From contig JARUPZ010000002.1 in NCBI GenBank assembly GCA_031213475.1, forward strand, positions 16,270,738 to 16,334,737: a DNA stretch of 64,000 bases, written 5' to 3'. How positions within the stretch are numbered: the first letter of the stretch is position 1; the number at the start of each line of letters is the position of its first letter. Of the stretch, positions 1 to 14,200 are shown in pieces. The notes beneath the pieces are model-generated. The model had not been told where the DNA came from. It did not search any database and worked only from the letters and a program-made list of their open reading frames with translations. The stretch comes from Nereocystis luetkeana (Eukaryota > Sar > Phaeophyceae > Laminariales > Laminariaceae). A program made the translations under genes and the position numbers.

Positions 1-149
1 TTGGCTGGCTGGATCCTCCTCCTCCTCCTCCTCCTGCTGTATATATATAGTAAGTAGCTTTGATACATTGGCTTAACATGGAGACCAAGCGGTCTTGATG
101 TTTTCGCACACGTCAGACGGAAAAGATCATCGATGGATCCCGTATGTAC

Positions 150-600
150 TTCATGATCTCCTACCTCTCAGAGCAGAGTTTTTTTTTTCTTCTGATCTAT
201 AATGATCTGTATGGTCTAGCTCATGTTTCTTCGTGGGAGCCGTCTAAAATCTGCATGATCTACCGTAGAAAATGCTTCCGGTGGGATGGATCTGTACTAT
301 ACAGGTTAGGATCTAGATTATCTATCTGTAGATTATCTATCTGTAGATGGTATATATGTAGATGATCTATCTGTAGATGGTATATCTGTAGATGGTATAT
401 CTGTAGATGATCTATCTGTAGATGATCTATCTGGAGATTATCTATCTGTAGACGAACTGTCAGTAGATCATCTATCGGTAGATGATATATCTGTAGATGA
501 TTTATATGTAGATGATCTATCTGTAGACAATCTATCTGTAGATGATCTTTTTGTAGTTCTATCTGTAGATGAAATACCTGCAGAGGATCTACCTGTCCGA
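150..600 (+). repeat. Family F element with ATCTGTAGATG array
   Basis: The head (tgatctgtatggtctagctcatg... gggatggatctgtactatacaggttaggatctag) is followed by about 25 degenerate ATCTGTAGATGATCT units. The same head recurs at six other places. Confidence 0.8.
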
Positions 601-1535
601 CGCGCGCAACATTTTTCTTTCCCGGTGCTTCTGAGACCAACCACCGCGGCGGTATAACATATAGCTTTCCCCCGCTGACCCCGTCCCTACATTCCGAAAA
701 CGTAATGGTTATTTTCTGGTGTTTTGTTGCTTCTCCGACTTTTGGCTCTATAAAAAAAGCGCCGGTGCATGTTTGTAGAAACCCGTGTTGCAGAAGACAA
801 TTGTTTTTCGCTCGCTGTCGAGGATTTCGATCGATCGATGGCATAGTGAGAGGAGAGTGTTGGTGCAATTGGGCGGGTACATATGTGGTGGGACACACTC
901 CCGTATCACAGCGCCCGTTTCAAGCGGCAAATGGAATGACGTCGCTGGATCTGGTTGAGATAGACAGAGAGGCTCTTGATGGAAAATAATAGGATGCTAG
1001 CCGCACTCAGATGCTCGATCAATGTGGTTTTTCTGCCTTGTCGCTTAATGAAGGGCATCCACAGCGCGCACGCTGGGTATACGCAGAATATTGACGGGTA
1101 GAAAGAACGGTGTATTGTGAAGAACACACACACACACAGCAGAGCGCGTATGGGTCGTCGAAAGGAGTGCCGGCCGCGCAATCGACGCCGTTTTCGGTGG
1201 ACTGAGGGCACCAACCGTTTTCACTGTGAAGCGCGTTTTTTCGCAATATTATCATGATGGCAATTATTCTTTTTTTGCTTGAAACACCCAACGTCAACCC
1301 CCCCCCCCCCCCCCCGCCCCCTCCCCCCCGGGGGGAGGGGGGGGGGGACTCTTTCCTGTAACTGCTGTTAAGTTAAACGTGAGCTTGAACCGCGTGTAAC
1401 CCTTTCAGACAGACCCGAGCGTGATCGGACGTTCCTTACACCCAAAACTTCTTAATACTCGGATTCCATTCGTGCTTTGTTTGCCTGGCGGACATCTGAT
1501 ACGGTCGGTGATATCTATAGGTGGCAACGATCCTA

Positions 1536-1645
1536 CTATTACGGGGGACCATAGTTAACAGGACCTGTGGTATACATAAAAACCTATATATTTAACCATT
1601 TTTACCAACAGTATTAGGTCCTATTAACTATGGTCCCCCGTAATA
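1536..1645. mobile_element. Family A MITE-like hairpin element
   Basis: Terminal inverted repeats CTATTACGGGGGACCATAG / CTATGGTCCCCCGTAATA enclose about 105 bp with an AT-rich centre (aaaacctatatattta). There is no coding capacity. Confidence 0.85.
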
Positions 1646-1854
1646 AAAGCTGCAACACGATGGCGAACACGAAAAAAAAACAACGTTCCCCTCCCTCCCC
1701 CCCCCCCCCCCCGCGTCTCCCGTAAACCACAACGCATTCGATGCCATCCGTCGTGTGCACCGAAACGTCCAAACGCATGATGAGCCTTCACGCCACGGCC
1801 CTGTTCTACGTTCGCCACTGCTTTTTTTTCTCGCGTATACGTACGTATACATAC

Positions 1855-2111
1855 ATGAAAAATGAAAACAAGATGCGTGAATTGAGGCGGGTGTTCGACA
1901 GCCTGGACGAGCACGGTGACGGCGGTGTCGGCCGGGACGACCTCCTATCCTCCCTCTCCCTCGACCATCCGCACCTCATGGCGCTGCTGAGGGATTTACC
2001 TGCCGTCGCGAGCGTCGAGGCAGTGGGGGGGGCGGGGCCAGGGGGTGCGAGCTGGAGCGCAGCGATGGGGCACAATAATCGAAGTCGTGGAGTGAAGCAG
2101 CAGCAACGACG

Positions 2112-2151
<40 letters not shown>

Positions 2152-2235
2152 CGAGGGGCCGCGATCGGCCCGGCAATGTTGTCCGCGTTCGACGTGATCG
2201 AGGCTAGCGACGACGAGTACATCAGTTGGGACGAG
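1855..2235 (+). CDS. Exon with first EF-hand pair and polyQ tract
   Basis: The exon reads MRELRRVFDSLDEHGDGG, an EF-hand helix E plus a calcium loop (DEHGDGGVGRDD). After a polyQ run coded by CAA/CAG (about 2095-2150) comes a second, weaker loop (EASDDEYISWDE). It ends GAC GAG|gttttg in phase 0. Joined to the exon at 2928 it reads SWDE-IEAHC, which continues helix F. The last residue before the junction matches the boundary of the other EF exon (PLE|LGN), suggesting common origin. The upstream sequence lacks a strong acceptor, so the ATG at 1855 or 1873 may be the true start. Confidence 0.65.
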
Positions 2236-5200
2236 GTTTTGTTCCATGGGCCTTGCATTTTTTTTTTGGTTCACCTGATTGTTTTTCAGCGCCGTATGTG
2301 TCACCCGAGTGTGCGAAAAAAATATGCGCGACACGCACCTGGGAGAACCCAATGTCCGCGCAAAAGGGCCGTCTGTAGATGATCCATCTGTAGATGATCT
2401 ATCTGTAGATGATCTATCTGTAGATGACCTATCTGTAGATGATCTATCTATAGCACTCTGTCCCTAAATATAAGGGCCGTTTGTGTACTAATATTGAATC
2501 GAAACACTCCTTATAATTAGGAACAGAGTAGTACATATTTGGTCTACGTATTCTTCGTATGTAACAACACATACCGAATTGTATACCCGGCATTAATGAG
2601 GCCATATAGCATTAAGGAGACCATATGCACCCGTGCGTAGTACGCGCGATCGAAGTGTAAACATCACACACAGCTTGCAAAGATGAGTTTCGACGAAATC
2701 CTCGATCTCACAGCCAGCTGTAGTTTTTTTTAACTCTTTTATTTAGTACTGCGGTCCCGTTTTGGGGGGACAAACCACTTAAAATTCCGAGTAATTTGTC
2801 CCCCCCCCAAAACGGGACTGCAGTCCTAAAATTTGGTTCACTTTACAAACCTCTTTCGTTGACGGGAAACGACCCCCCCCCCCCTTCTTCTTTTTTTTTT
2901 TTTTTTTTTTCACCTTACGCCGCGCAGATCGAGGCCCATTGTGGCCACAACGCAGATCGTGCCGGCGGCGTCGAGGGGGGTGACCGAGGGACAACCGCGC
3001 AGCAGTCCCGGCGAGGGGGAGGGGCAGCAGGGGGCGCGCATTTTTCCGTGGAGGCGTGTACCAACCAAGAAGAAGACCGTTGGAAGGAGGCGAGTCACGA
3101 AACCGTCCATCCGTTCCAGCTCGCATGCTCTTCTTGCGGTCGTACAAAAAGGGAAGGATGCACCTACCGTACGCATTACAACCTTTCGAAGCTGTGTGTG
3201 TGTGTGTGTGTGTGTGTTTTTTTTTTTCTCCACTACTTCTATTCATAGGGGTGGGCCTACCTTGTTCTCGGCGAGATCTACTATTTTATGTTTCGCCCAT
3301 AGGAAATTGACTTTTTTTTGGTAGATTCGCACAGCGGGTGGTGTCTATGAATAAATATTTTCTTTCAAGTATTTGCATGTTTAGACACCACCCCTTCCTT
3401 GACAAGCCTATTTCCGCGGGTCTTGATTAAAAAAAAAACTGTTATTACGGGGGGACCATAGTAAATAGGGACCAAATTTTGTTGGTAAAAATATCGAAAT
3501 ATATACCAGGTATGTAGGTTTTTGTGTATCCCGTAGGTCCTGTTTATTGTGGGCCCCCGTAATACCGAAAAAATTATCCCGCACTCATTCTGAGGAGTAA
3601 ATTTCTCGTGACTTCGGGCCGATTCAGTACCTGGTTTTGTCTTTACTACGGCCTCCAATCGGATGGTCTCGCAATGGGTATATATGTATATGCCAGTACA
3701 CCACTACCGTCAACCCTTGTAGGCCTGCAGTCCCGTTTTGGGGGCAATCCACTCTAATTCCAAGTAGTTTGTCCCCAAAACCGGTCCGCAGAAGCACTCA
3801 GAGGGTTTTAACAAGAAAGTACAGCCCGATGGCCTGATTTATACCGTTAATACAACGAATTAACGTGTAAAACATTTTGATTCGGGTGGTTTTTTGTCAA
3901 CGGTATAAGAAAGAAACCACGGCAGGCAGTCAGATTCGTTTTTTTTCGGATGATAATAAAAGACAAGAAAAAATACCCGCTCTTAATAGCTGTATGGACC
4001 TAAATATAAGGACCGTTGAGTCTGCTTACTAATGACTAAACGGTCCTTATAAATCCGTCGAAAGTGGAATATCGCATGCTCTGTCGTTTCACCCGCCGTT
4101 TTTAATCCTTGAACTCGCCTGGCACAATAAACCAACGTGGGGGTGGTTGGTTGGGCGGGGTGGGGTGCGCGTGCACAGGTGTGGAAGGGTACGGGAGGAG
4201 GCACAGCACGCGTGAAAATGCTCGAGCCGGGAAAGGCCTATCGCTTCCGGGTGCGACCAACCAACTGCGACGGTCTGGAAGGAGCGGTCAGCGAATCGGT
4301 GGCAAGTTTTTTTGTTCATTTTTGTTTTGTTTTATTTTTGTTATATTTTGTTCTGTCTTGTTTTGTTTTGTTTTGTTTTGTTTTGTTTGTTTTGTTTCGT
4401 CTTGACTTGTCTTGTTTTGTTTTGTTTTGTTTTTGTTTTTTTCATCATGATGGGACTGCTTCGATTTGTCTTGCATATACAATAATATTGATGGAAGATG
4501 CTATATATTGGTGTGATGGCGTACAATTGCGGGGGGCCATATTAAACAGGACCTACGGTACACACAAAAACTTAAATATTGCGCTATTTTTACTACCTGC
4601 ATTTGGTCCTATTTACTATGGTCCCCCGAAATAGTATGGGGTGAAAAAATGAAACTATTATCAATAGTAGCGCCGGCGGTATTTCCTACGTACGTCCCAT
4701 ACAACTATGGGAAATACTTTTTTCCTTCATGAATGTACTTCACGTGAAAGAAAATGTTGGGTGGGCTGGTTTTCCTACATATGAAATACGTCCAGAACAG
4801 TTCGACGAGAAGTTGGGAGGTCCGCCACACGTTTTAAAGCCCACCGCTATCCCTCGGTCAATCGGCGCAGATCGCACGGTGAGTTCCCTTTTACGCTCAT
4901 TTTTCGGGAGCAGCAGCAGCAGTGATGAGATACCTACTTTATTTTCCCTGGATCGATCGGCGCAGATCACACGGCGCGTTTCCTTTTTTCTGCTCATTTC
5001 TCGGGAACAGCAGCAGTGATGAGATACCTATTTTCAGCTGATTTTTCCGGGAACAGCGATAAGGCACTCTTTCTTTATATCCACATACTTCGTGCTTGTT
5101 TAGAAGGGAGAAGGATAATTTCTTTTGCTGCTTTCCCTCCAAGAGCAGCAGTCAGTGTAATTAATATCAGACGCTTTTCTTCTCCCTTGTTTTTCAGGAA

Positions 5201-8200
5201 CAGGTAATAGTGACACACACAAAAGAAAAAAAGAGCACACACACATATGCACACATTTTTACAACCCCCCCCCCCACCCCCCCCCTCCCCACCCTTCCCC
5301 CCTCTATGATCACACGACTACGGCCATGCATGGAAATGAGTGCACCCTTGCCCCGCCCCCCCCCCCGCCCCCCCCTCCCCGCGCCCCTGCGCCCACTCCG
5401 TTTTCTTAGGTGGTTAACACAATGCTCATCGCCCCCGCCGCCCTAAGAGTACACGCCTCCTCTGGCAAGGCCGCCAACAGCGCGGGGGAAGGGGGAGTGT
5501 GGGGTACGCGCGTTCGGCTAAGGTGGGATGCGGCCAGGGGAGGCACGGCGGCGACGTCAATCGGTGGCGGTGGCGGCGGCGGCGGGGGGGGGGCGGGGGC
5601 GGTTACGGGCGGAATGGGCGCGGGGGGTGGGATGACGACCGACAAGGCTGCTACAAAAATCCTGATGCAGGTTAGTCGGTTACTTCGATAGCAAGAGACG
5701 AGCGCCGGAGGGGAGTATGGATGTCTATACTTCGTATATATTGTATATATTGTATATATATATATTAGGGTGCTAGTAGAGGAATGTTCGGTGTCGTCGT
5801 TATCTTTCGGGAAACAAAAAAAAAACAAACATTTTTGTCGTCGTCAGACATCGCGAGCACCAACTATCCGCAATGCCTGCCTGGTCGGTGAATAAAGCCC
5901 GACGTGGTCCGTCCCGGCAGTGTACATAAGAGACGATCCGACGATCCTTGGGTTAACGGTCGCACGGCTACTACGGCCATGCATGACACCGGAAAATACT
6001 CAAAAAGAGTGCTCCATGCTGATGCTGGAGTCACAAACTTGTACGGGAAGACTACTACTACCAATATTTGACTATTCAACGACTTGGTGTTCACTCTGTT
6101 TCGCGAAGTTGGGAAGTTCGTCCGTGCAGCTTATCCGATTTGTTTTTCGGCTTCTACTATTTTCGGACCTCGAGGGAGAAAGGGTAGAGATTAAGGCCCG
6201 AAACTTTTGATGGCGGAGAAAAAAAAAAAGGTGGGACCTGAAACGTACCAGGTACCTGATACGCTTTTCGCTACTTACACGTTGTCGCACGTGGGAGTAA
6301 TCTGAAACCGAGAAAGAGGGGACGCCAACAGGGCGTCCCCCTGTCGGACACTCCCTCTCTTTGTTGAAATTTCGGAGAGGGTCCCATTTCTCTCCTTGCC
6401 CGCTTTCTTTCATCGCCATTTTCAGCTTCGACCCAAACCTTTTCGAATAGACTCGGCCACATACCGTTTAGCACACGAAGACCCCGTCAGGCGAGTATCG
6501 TCGCCCGCGTTGCCCACACCGGGGCAAGACGCTTCATGCACCATCTTGGTGCCTTTCCCTTGCAGGGTATCGTTTTTTTTTTTTTTTTTGGCGGTCGCCC
6601 ACAGCTGGTTGTCGAGTTAGATCATTTGTGCGAGGTAAAGAACCTTTACTCCGCACAATTGGGAATGATCGTATCACGTGGTGTTCAAGGTCAGGTAACC
6701 AAGAGGCAGTTACATAGTACTCCCATTGCTGTCTCTGGAAATGCCTACACCGGAAATTAAATCAACTCATTGAAGCTGTCGTCCATAGGCAAGCCCGCCT
6801 CACAAGCGGTTCTTAGTAGGATGCAGCTCACCCGTCATGCGACTCGCCAGACTCCTCACGGCGCTTCGCGCTTGGTGCAAGCAATGTCTGCCTGGTCGGT
6901 GAAAACCCGACATGCTCCGTCCCGGCATTGTAGGGATGCGAGGGTCTATGGTCATACGACTACGGCCATGCATGAGATCGAGTACATCTCTCCTATCGAG
7001 TACACCTTCCCCCCCCCCCCCCCCCATCCGATTCGTCAACCCTTTTACTGCCACTCCGAACAATATTCCACACTAATTTCAAGTAGATCCCTCCCCCCCC
7101 AAAAAACGTATTTTGGTGCGGTGTTTTGCCTTCGTTCTGTCTACTAAAAAAAGTAAAATGAAGTAAAAATTAGATCGTGTGCATGTTCGTCAAAACTCGT
7201 CTTTTTGCAAGATTTTCGTCGGAAACTCATCTTTACAAGCTGCGTCCAATCAATCATCATCACCCGACGATCCGATACAAAAAAAAAAGAAAAAAAAAGC
7301 AAAAAAAAAGAAAAAAAAGAAAAAAAAGTTCACGTTCCGTGTGCTTTAATATTGCCCCGACGGCGCGTCTCCCTCCTCGCTTTCTTAAACGTCTCTCAAC
7401 CCCCCCGTCTTCTCGGTTTGTTTTCCGCCGGACGGGCAACCCTTCCCCCCCCCCCGTTCCCTTTTACTTTTCGGCCTTCTTGTGACTTCAGTGGGCGAAC
7501 GACTGCTCTGAGGACGAGGGTGTAAGCGCGGGCATGGTTTTCTCCCGCTTCGATCGAGACGGCAGCGGCGCAATCGACCCGTTGGAGGTGAGAGAAAGAA
7601 GGAGGCGTGCTTGTGTGTGCACGTCTCCGACCGCTAGTATAAGCACCATTTTCACACCGATATGAGTACCAGACGTAGCTTATATTCCCGGCCATAGTGG
7701 TCTATGCACCTCTCTGACCGCTATTACGGGGGGCCATAGTTAATAGGACCTATGGTATACATAAAAACCTATATATTTAACCATTTGTACTAACAATATT
7801 TGGTCCTATTAACTATGGTCCCCCGTAATAGTTAAAGCACCATTTTTCACACCGATATGAGTACCAAACGAAGCTTATATTTCCGGTCATAGTTGTCTAT
7901 GCACCTATATTTCCGGTCATAGTGGTCTATGCACCTATATTTCCGGTCATAGTGGTCTATGCACCTCTCAGACCGCTGTAATAGTATAAGCACCATTTTC
8001 ACACTGATATATGAGTACCAAACGTATGAGTACCAAACGTAGCTTATATTTCCGGTCATAGTGGCACTACGGCGGTATTTACAGGGACTTACACTTTCTT
8101 TTTTTCTTCAGTATATCCTCCGGCGGATTGATAAAAAAAGAAGTCACCACGTTTCCACGCTCAAGTTTCGGGTCGTGTGACACTTTATTTAACCCATCGC

Positions 8201-11200
8201 TCCCGCTACACTTTCACGTTCTTAGCCCAAAAAAACATACCTGGTACCTGGTATATATATATACTGTTTGGTCATGATATCCCCGTTTCCCTTCTCTATC
8301 ACTGTGGAGGCGTTTTTCACTACTTTTGTGATCGTTCCTCTCGGAGGAACAGGAATACTTCCCCCGTTCCCCTCTCTCAGAAGCTGTTGGGAGAGGAATG
8401 GTTGCCCTCCATATTTCAAAAGCTCTGCACAGGAAAGGAAGAACTTCGGGAGTAGTATGATAATACCAACACCCGTGTGTGAGCGACCAAAAGTGACCCG
8501 AGACAACCCGCACAGTAGTGCTGTTAACAGTCGGGCCGCCCCGTCCCATATTTGCCTCATTATCGTATACATTGCCCAAAAATTGTGGAGCACACACAAG
8601 CCCAAAAAAAGTAGGCTTCCTCTTTCTCTCCTCAGGAATCCGGGAAGGGGTGATATCTTAACGTCCCCGGGTTTCCACCCCCTCCCGGGTCGACCACTGG
8701 GTTTTTCTACCCCCGCCTCCATATATTCTCGGGTTCACGATAGCAGCAGTACACCCCATTCGACTGTATTTTAATCCTTTTAGGACCGCAGTCCCGTTTT
8801 GGGGACAAACTACTTAGAATTTGACTGCTTTGTCCCCAATACGGGACTGCGGCCCTATCCAAAACGTCGCACTGTACGAGTATTCTGTGTTCACGTGTTT
8901 ACGCACCCTCCTTGCGTTTGTCGCATACGGGGCGGGGGCGGGGGCGGGGGCGGGGGCAGGTCTACTGTCGTACCGCAACTGGAGTACACTCGAAGTATGT
9001 ATTTTTTTTAAACCGATGTAATCACTTTGGCCAAAAATATAAGGACCGTTTATAGATTAATATCAAGATGTATTTCCTTGTATTTGCGGCCATACCAGAG
9101 GGGTATTCGTTAGACGCTGCACCGGGCTTAGCATACACGTATACGTATATACCAGTTGTTGATTTATCACATTCGGCTTGTTGGTGTTATGATACCGCCT
9201 TGAATGGGGTTGGAAACCCGGTACTTACCTGAGCTCGGGCACTGGGATCGTATTTGTAGTACTCGGATGGCGTGTCTTCGGTGGAAAAGCAGGGGTTTTC
9301 CAGACACGCACGAGCTATAACCTCAGCCTCCCCGTGCACGAAAGGAATAAAGCTGCTTTTCTTCTGTCTCTAAGCAAACAACGCACGTGAGTACCGATGA
9401 GTACCTACTTATTAGACGAACCCGTCCAGGGATACAAACTGTCCCGCCTGCGGATCTTAACGGTGGGTGAGAGGCACAGCAGTAGTACAGACCTCAGATA
9501 ATTTGGGTGCTGTGTATTTGTGGTGGTATACACCCCAACAAGGGTGCACGTGGATACAAAAAACAAAATTCGACACCCCACGGCACCGATTTTCGAGGGC
9601 CCCTGGGACATTTATTTACTGCATGTTTTGTGCCATTACAGTGCGGTAGCAGAGAGCGTAATGGCACAGTAACAGGGGGGAGATTCATCCCTTTACACTG
9701 CGGTAGCTGGGGGGGGGGGGTGCTCATGTCATGCATGGCCGTAGTCGTATGACCATAGACCCTCGCATCTCTACAACGCCGGGACGGGGGGGGGGGGGTA
9801 TAACTACTGAAGCCAAGCAAAACAAATGTCGGCAAACAAGCAACTCGCTTTTCGTGAAAAAAAATAAAAAAAAATCCCCACCCCACTTCGCCGTTTTTTT
9901 TTTTTATTTTTATTTTTTCAACCATTCTAGGGGGGGGGAGGGGGCGGGTGTGGTATCGTTACTTCCTTTTTGGTCGTGCACCCCTGGCTGTTACCACTCT
10001 GAACGCGAATATAAGCCCCACTTTAACTGTGACATTACTATCAAACCGAGCTTATAATTCCGGCCACAGTGGTATACTCTTGTCACAACACGCGTCAGAG
10101 TAAGTGTATTGGCGATAGAGATGATTAGGCGCGTCTGTATCGGGGGCTTGGGAAATGGTACTTGTAAAGATAGACTGACAGGGCAGGCCTGCATGCATGC
10201 CATTGCTTCGGAGAAGGCATCTGGTGCAGGCCAGCTGCGCCCCCATGTCGGGTGCGAGGGTGATGATGATGCCGAAGTGGTAAAAAAACATAATCCATAA
10301 ATCAAAGTAAATGTTACCTGGTACCTTTTTTTGTGACACCTGGTACTGTAGATTACAACGTGCGTGCGTTCCGCCTTTTGTCGTCCACGATGATGCTGCA
10401 TTTTGTGCGCTTTTCGGCCGAAAAACTGGGGCAGAACATGCGTGCGTGTGGCGCACGACGATTACTCACCATTTTCTCACCTATTGTCTACAGTATATAT
10501 ACTCCATCCCGGTTGCAAACCTCGTACCAGTCAATGTGTTCTACCAGTATTTTTTTATTGCCTTTGTTCGTACACTTTTTTTTTCCCCCCTTTTCTATCT
10601 TGGCAATAGTTGGGCAATCTCTTGGAGGCCCTCGGCGTCGACGTTACGGAGGAGAGACTGAGGGAGGCGTTTACGGAGCTGGACCGCGGGGGCGGTGAGG
10701 GTATCGATGGCGCCCTGACCTTCGACGACTTCGAGGCATGGTGGACGTCCACCGCGGCGACGTGAGCAAGCAAGCACGCACAACTATATTGCGTCCTATT
10801 GAACAGTACTCATGTTGTTGTTTTTTTGTTTTTTTTTCCTCTTGTCGTGTTGTTGTTGTTGTTGTTGTTTTTTCTCCTGTTGTCGTTGTTGTGTTGTTGT
10901 CTGTTGTTGATGTTCTCACGTTGACTGGTGGCCACAATAAACTGCAGTCCGTGGTCACAGCACAGGCTCCACTAACTCTGGAGGAGTTGGAAGAAGAACT
11001 CATAAAAAAACAGAACAAAACAATACCAAGGTACGAAACAACAGACAAAAAACTGAAGCATTTCGTACGCCTCATGCATGTATACACACACCACTGTTTT
11101 TCGTGTCGAAACCCTCAACGCTGTGAGTTCCTCAACGGTGTGGCTTTGTTCGTTGCTCACGTCGCATGTATATAGCCGTTGGGTCTGTGTCCTCTCAACG

Positions 11201-14200
11201 ACAGCTAGCTATGTACCTGATACACTTGAGGGAACGCTTAGACTCCCTGCCGTCAGTACGTTCCTTTCTGCCATTGCGCCCCCCCCCCCCCCCCTATGAG
11301 ATTTAGTTGTCTGGCAGCCATCGGCCATGCCTCCAGCCCGTTGCCACGTACCTGGTAAGCGATGCAATACACCGAGATCCGGGGGGGATTACTCAGACGG
11401 CATTCGGTGGAGCGCCGACAATACCCTGCTTCTGCCTATCTGTCTCTGTGTACGGTCCACACTTTTAATGGCGAAAATCAAAGCTGCGCCACGGTGTTTC
11501 GAGACCCTTCACTCTCCGAACAGATAGATGATCTACAGATACTTCATCTACAAATAATTAATCTACAGATAGATCATGTACATGTACATCATCTACAGAT
11601 ATATCAGCTACAGATATATCATCTACAGATAGACCATCTACATATATATCAGCTACAGATATATCATCTACAGATAGATCAACTGCAGATAGATCATCAA
11701 CAGATATATCAGCTACATATAGATCATCTACAGACATATCATCTACTATATATCTTCTGCATCTATATCATCTACAGATAGGGCATCTACAGATATATCA
11801 TCTGCAGATAGATCATCTTCCACAGATCGGATAGATCATCCAGCTCCTAGCCTGCCGACAGGAGGTACTGCTGTGCAGGATCTGTGTAGCACAGATCCCA
11901 CCCCCGGAAACATGGAGCTAGATCACGCATGATGACGAATCTATCTGCCCTGAACAGATCTACTGTAGATCATCGAGTGGGGAATCAATGATCTTTCCAA
12001 CGCCTGAAGTGCTTGCCTTATTACACCCCGTTTTGGAACCCCCCTCGCCTTAACACCACAAAAAACAAAACAAAAAACAAAAAAACAGATTTGTGCTCAT
12101 GCGCGATGACGGTATCTCCGGCCATCATCTGGAAACGGCGGCGGCGGCAATCGGGGACCCTGCGCCGACGACCTCCTCGCCGAAGACTACTATTAATACT
12201 GCGTCGTTCAAGGGTCGGGGGAACGGGTGCACGGTTGCGGGACTCTCTCCCAACACGTTGTACCACTTCAGAGTCTGCGCGGTGAACAAGAGGACGCGGA
12301 GCATGCTGAGCGCACCGCTGGAGGTGCGTGCGTTTGTGCGTGCGGGCGTGCGGGCGTGTGTTTTCAAACTCCTAGTAATTCATCCCTACAATGGGAGTGC
12401 AGCCCTTGAGGCCTGAAAACCAAGACCTGACTCTAATTCCTAGTAATTTGTATGCAACTCTGACCCTTTTCGGGCAAAAACTGCAGCCCCCGTTTTGAGG
12501 ACAAATCACTCTAATTCTAAGTAATTTGTCCCCCACAACGGAACTGCAGTGCCAAAAGGGTTGATGCCGTTTTTTCTATATTTCTATACCGACCGTTTTT
12601 TCTATATTCTATACCGACGGCATCAGTGCACGCAGTAAGTGTCCATCCGGTCTACTGTAGATTTATTCATCCGAGCGAGAAACTAGGTACCTGGTACCAT
12701 TTTTGTGATCAACAGACTGCTGTGAGGCCGAGAAAACCGCAATAATCTCGTGTACGAGGTATGATACATACGAACCACATACAAAGAAGCTGAAATGTCA
12801 ACGTACCGGGTACGAAAGCACGACGAACACAAACCGAAACAAGAAAATGAGAACGAAACAACCCCCCCCCCCCTCCCCCCCAAAAAAAATCCCTAGAGGG
12901 ATGCTGAGGTGCGTGAACGATAAGAAATCTCAAAGAGCCAACACTAAGGACGCCGCTTTCTTGGGGCTTAAGGCCACTATTACGGGGGGCCATAGTTAAT
13001 AGGACCTATGGTACACATCAAAACCAATATATTTACCTAATTTTTCTCACAATATTTGGTCCTATTTACTATGGTCCCCCGTAATAGCGAAAGCGTTACC
13101 CCAAGACAAGTGCTGTATTACTAGTAGCGGAAACGACTGAGGAAGCCCGGAAGACGGAAACGAGGTGAAGTGGCTACGATCGTGTCGGCTTGATCGGAAC
13201 AATATTATATTTTTCCCATTCTGTCCGGGGGTCACGAACGCCCCGGAGTCCGGTCGAAGGCTTTCTGCGGCATGATCCTCTCTCTGCGTGCTGTTCTTGC
13301 GAGAAAGGACGCCGCCGTCGATGGTTTGAGGTTAGAAACATTATTTTCTTTGTAGAACGAAATCGCAAAGAGAGGAAAACACGCATCCAATGCAGCGACG
13401 CCCTCGTCAAAGTCCACGCGACAACGAGCGGACAAGGAAAAACACACACACACACACACAATATTCTCCCCTCCGCTTCTTCTCCCCTCCGCCTCCCACC
13501 CCTTCCCCCCCCGACCCCCCGACCCCATCCCACCTCGGCCCCACTCCGCCTCCCACCCCATCCCACCCCATGGTAACTGCACGGCATACTTGTTGCGCCC
13601 TCCCGCCGGGACATTGCAGGTGATGACAGCTCCTCGCCGACCCGAGAGCCCGGTCATTGTCCGCTGTCTCCAGCGCTCAATCATTGTCAAATGGTACCCC
13701 GGCGCCGGCGGCGCTCACAAGTACCGCTTGCAAGCGCGTCTTATCGAAGGATTGGACGGGGTCGGGGCTTTGATCGACGCCAATCGGACGACGACCGGAG
13801 GTGGTGGCGGTGGCGGTGGCGGTGGCGGTGGCGGTGGGAGTTCTATTAGAAAGAAGGCGTGGAGAACCACAGGGGGTGGTGACGGGGACGTGGGGTGGGT
13901 GACGGTGTACGAGGGTGTCGACAGCACCGCCAAGGTTCGAAAGAAAAGGAGGGGATGTCTTTCGGGACATTTTCCCAGACACATGGGGTGGGGATTGTAT
14001 TTACCGGGACAATTCCCGTGTATGGGACACGTACCGTAACATCGAAAGGGAATATCATTCCGGGACATTTTTCCCATATTCTGAGATACCGTGTGTACCA
14101 TCGAAAAGGGTGTGTCCTTCCGGGACAGTTCCCGTTGAAGGGGTACGTAATGTAGCATGGAAAGGAGATGTCTTCCCGGGACCCTTCCCACGTGGAACAT

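Larger units (their letters stand above)
1..1850. other. No gene resolved; repeats only
   Basis: Upstream of the first EF-hand exon I see the family F array (150-600), an (AC)n run, a long C/G tract at 1300-1348 and a family A MITE at 1536-1645. No exon or promoter could be supported. Confidence 0.5.

Noticed and set aside
260..898. 212-codon minus-strand frame with repeated LQIDHLQIY units
   Set aside because: It is a translation of the ATCTGTAGATG array of a family F element; the same pattern appears wherever the array occurs, on either strand.
10949..11030. Possible exon reading TAQAPLTLEELEEEL between exons 10610 and 12089
   Set aside because: Its entry phase (0) does not match the phase-2 exit of 10761, whereas 10761 joins 12089 directly in phase.
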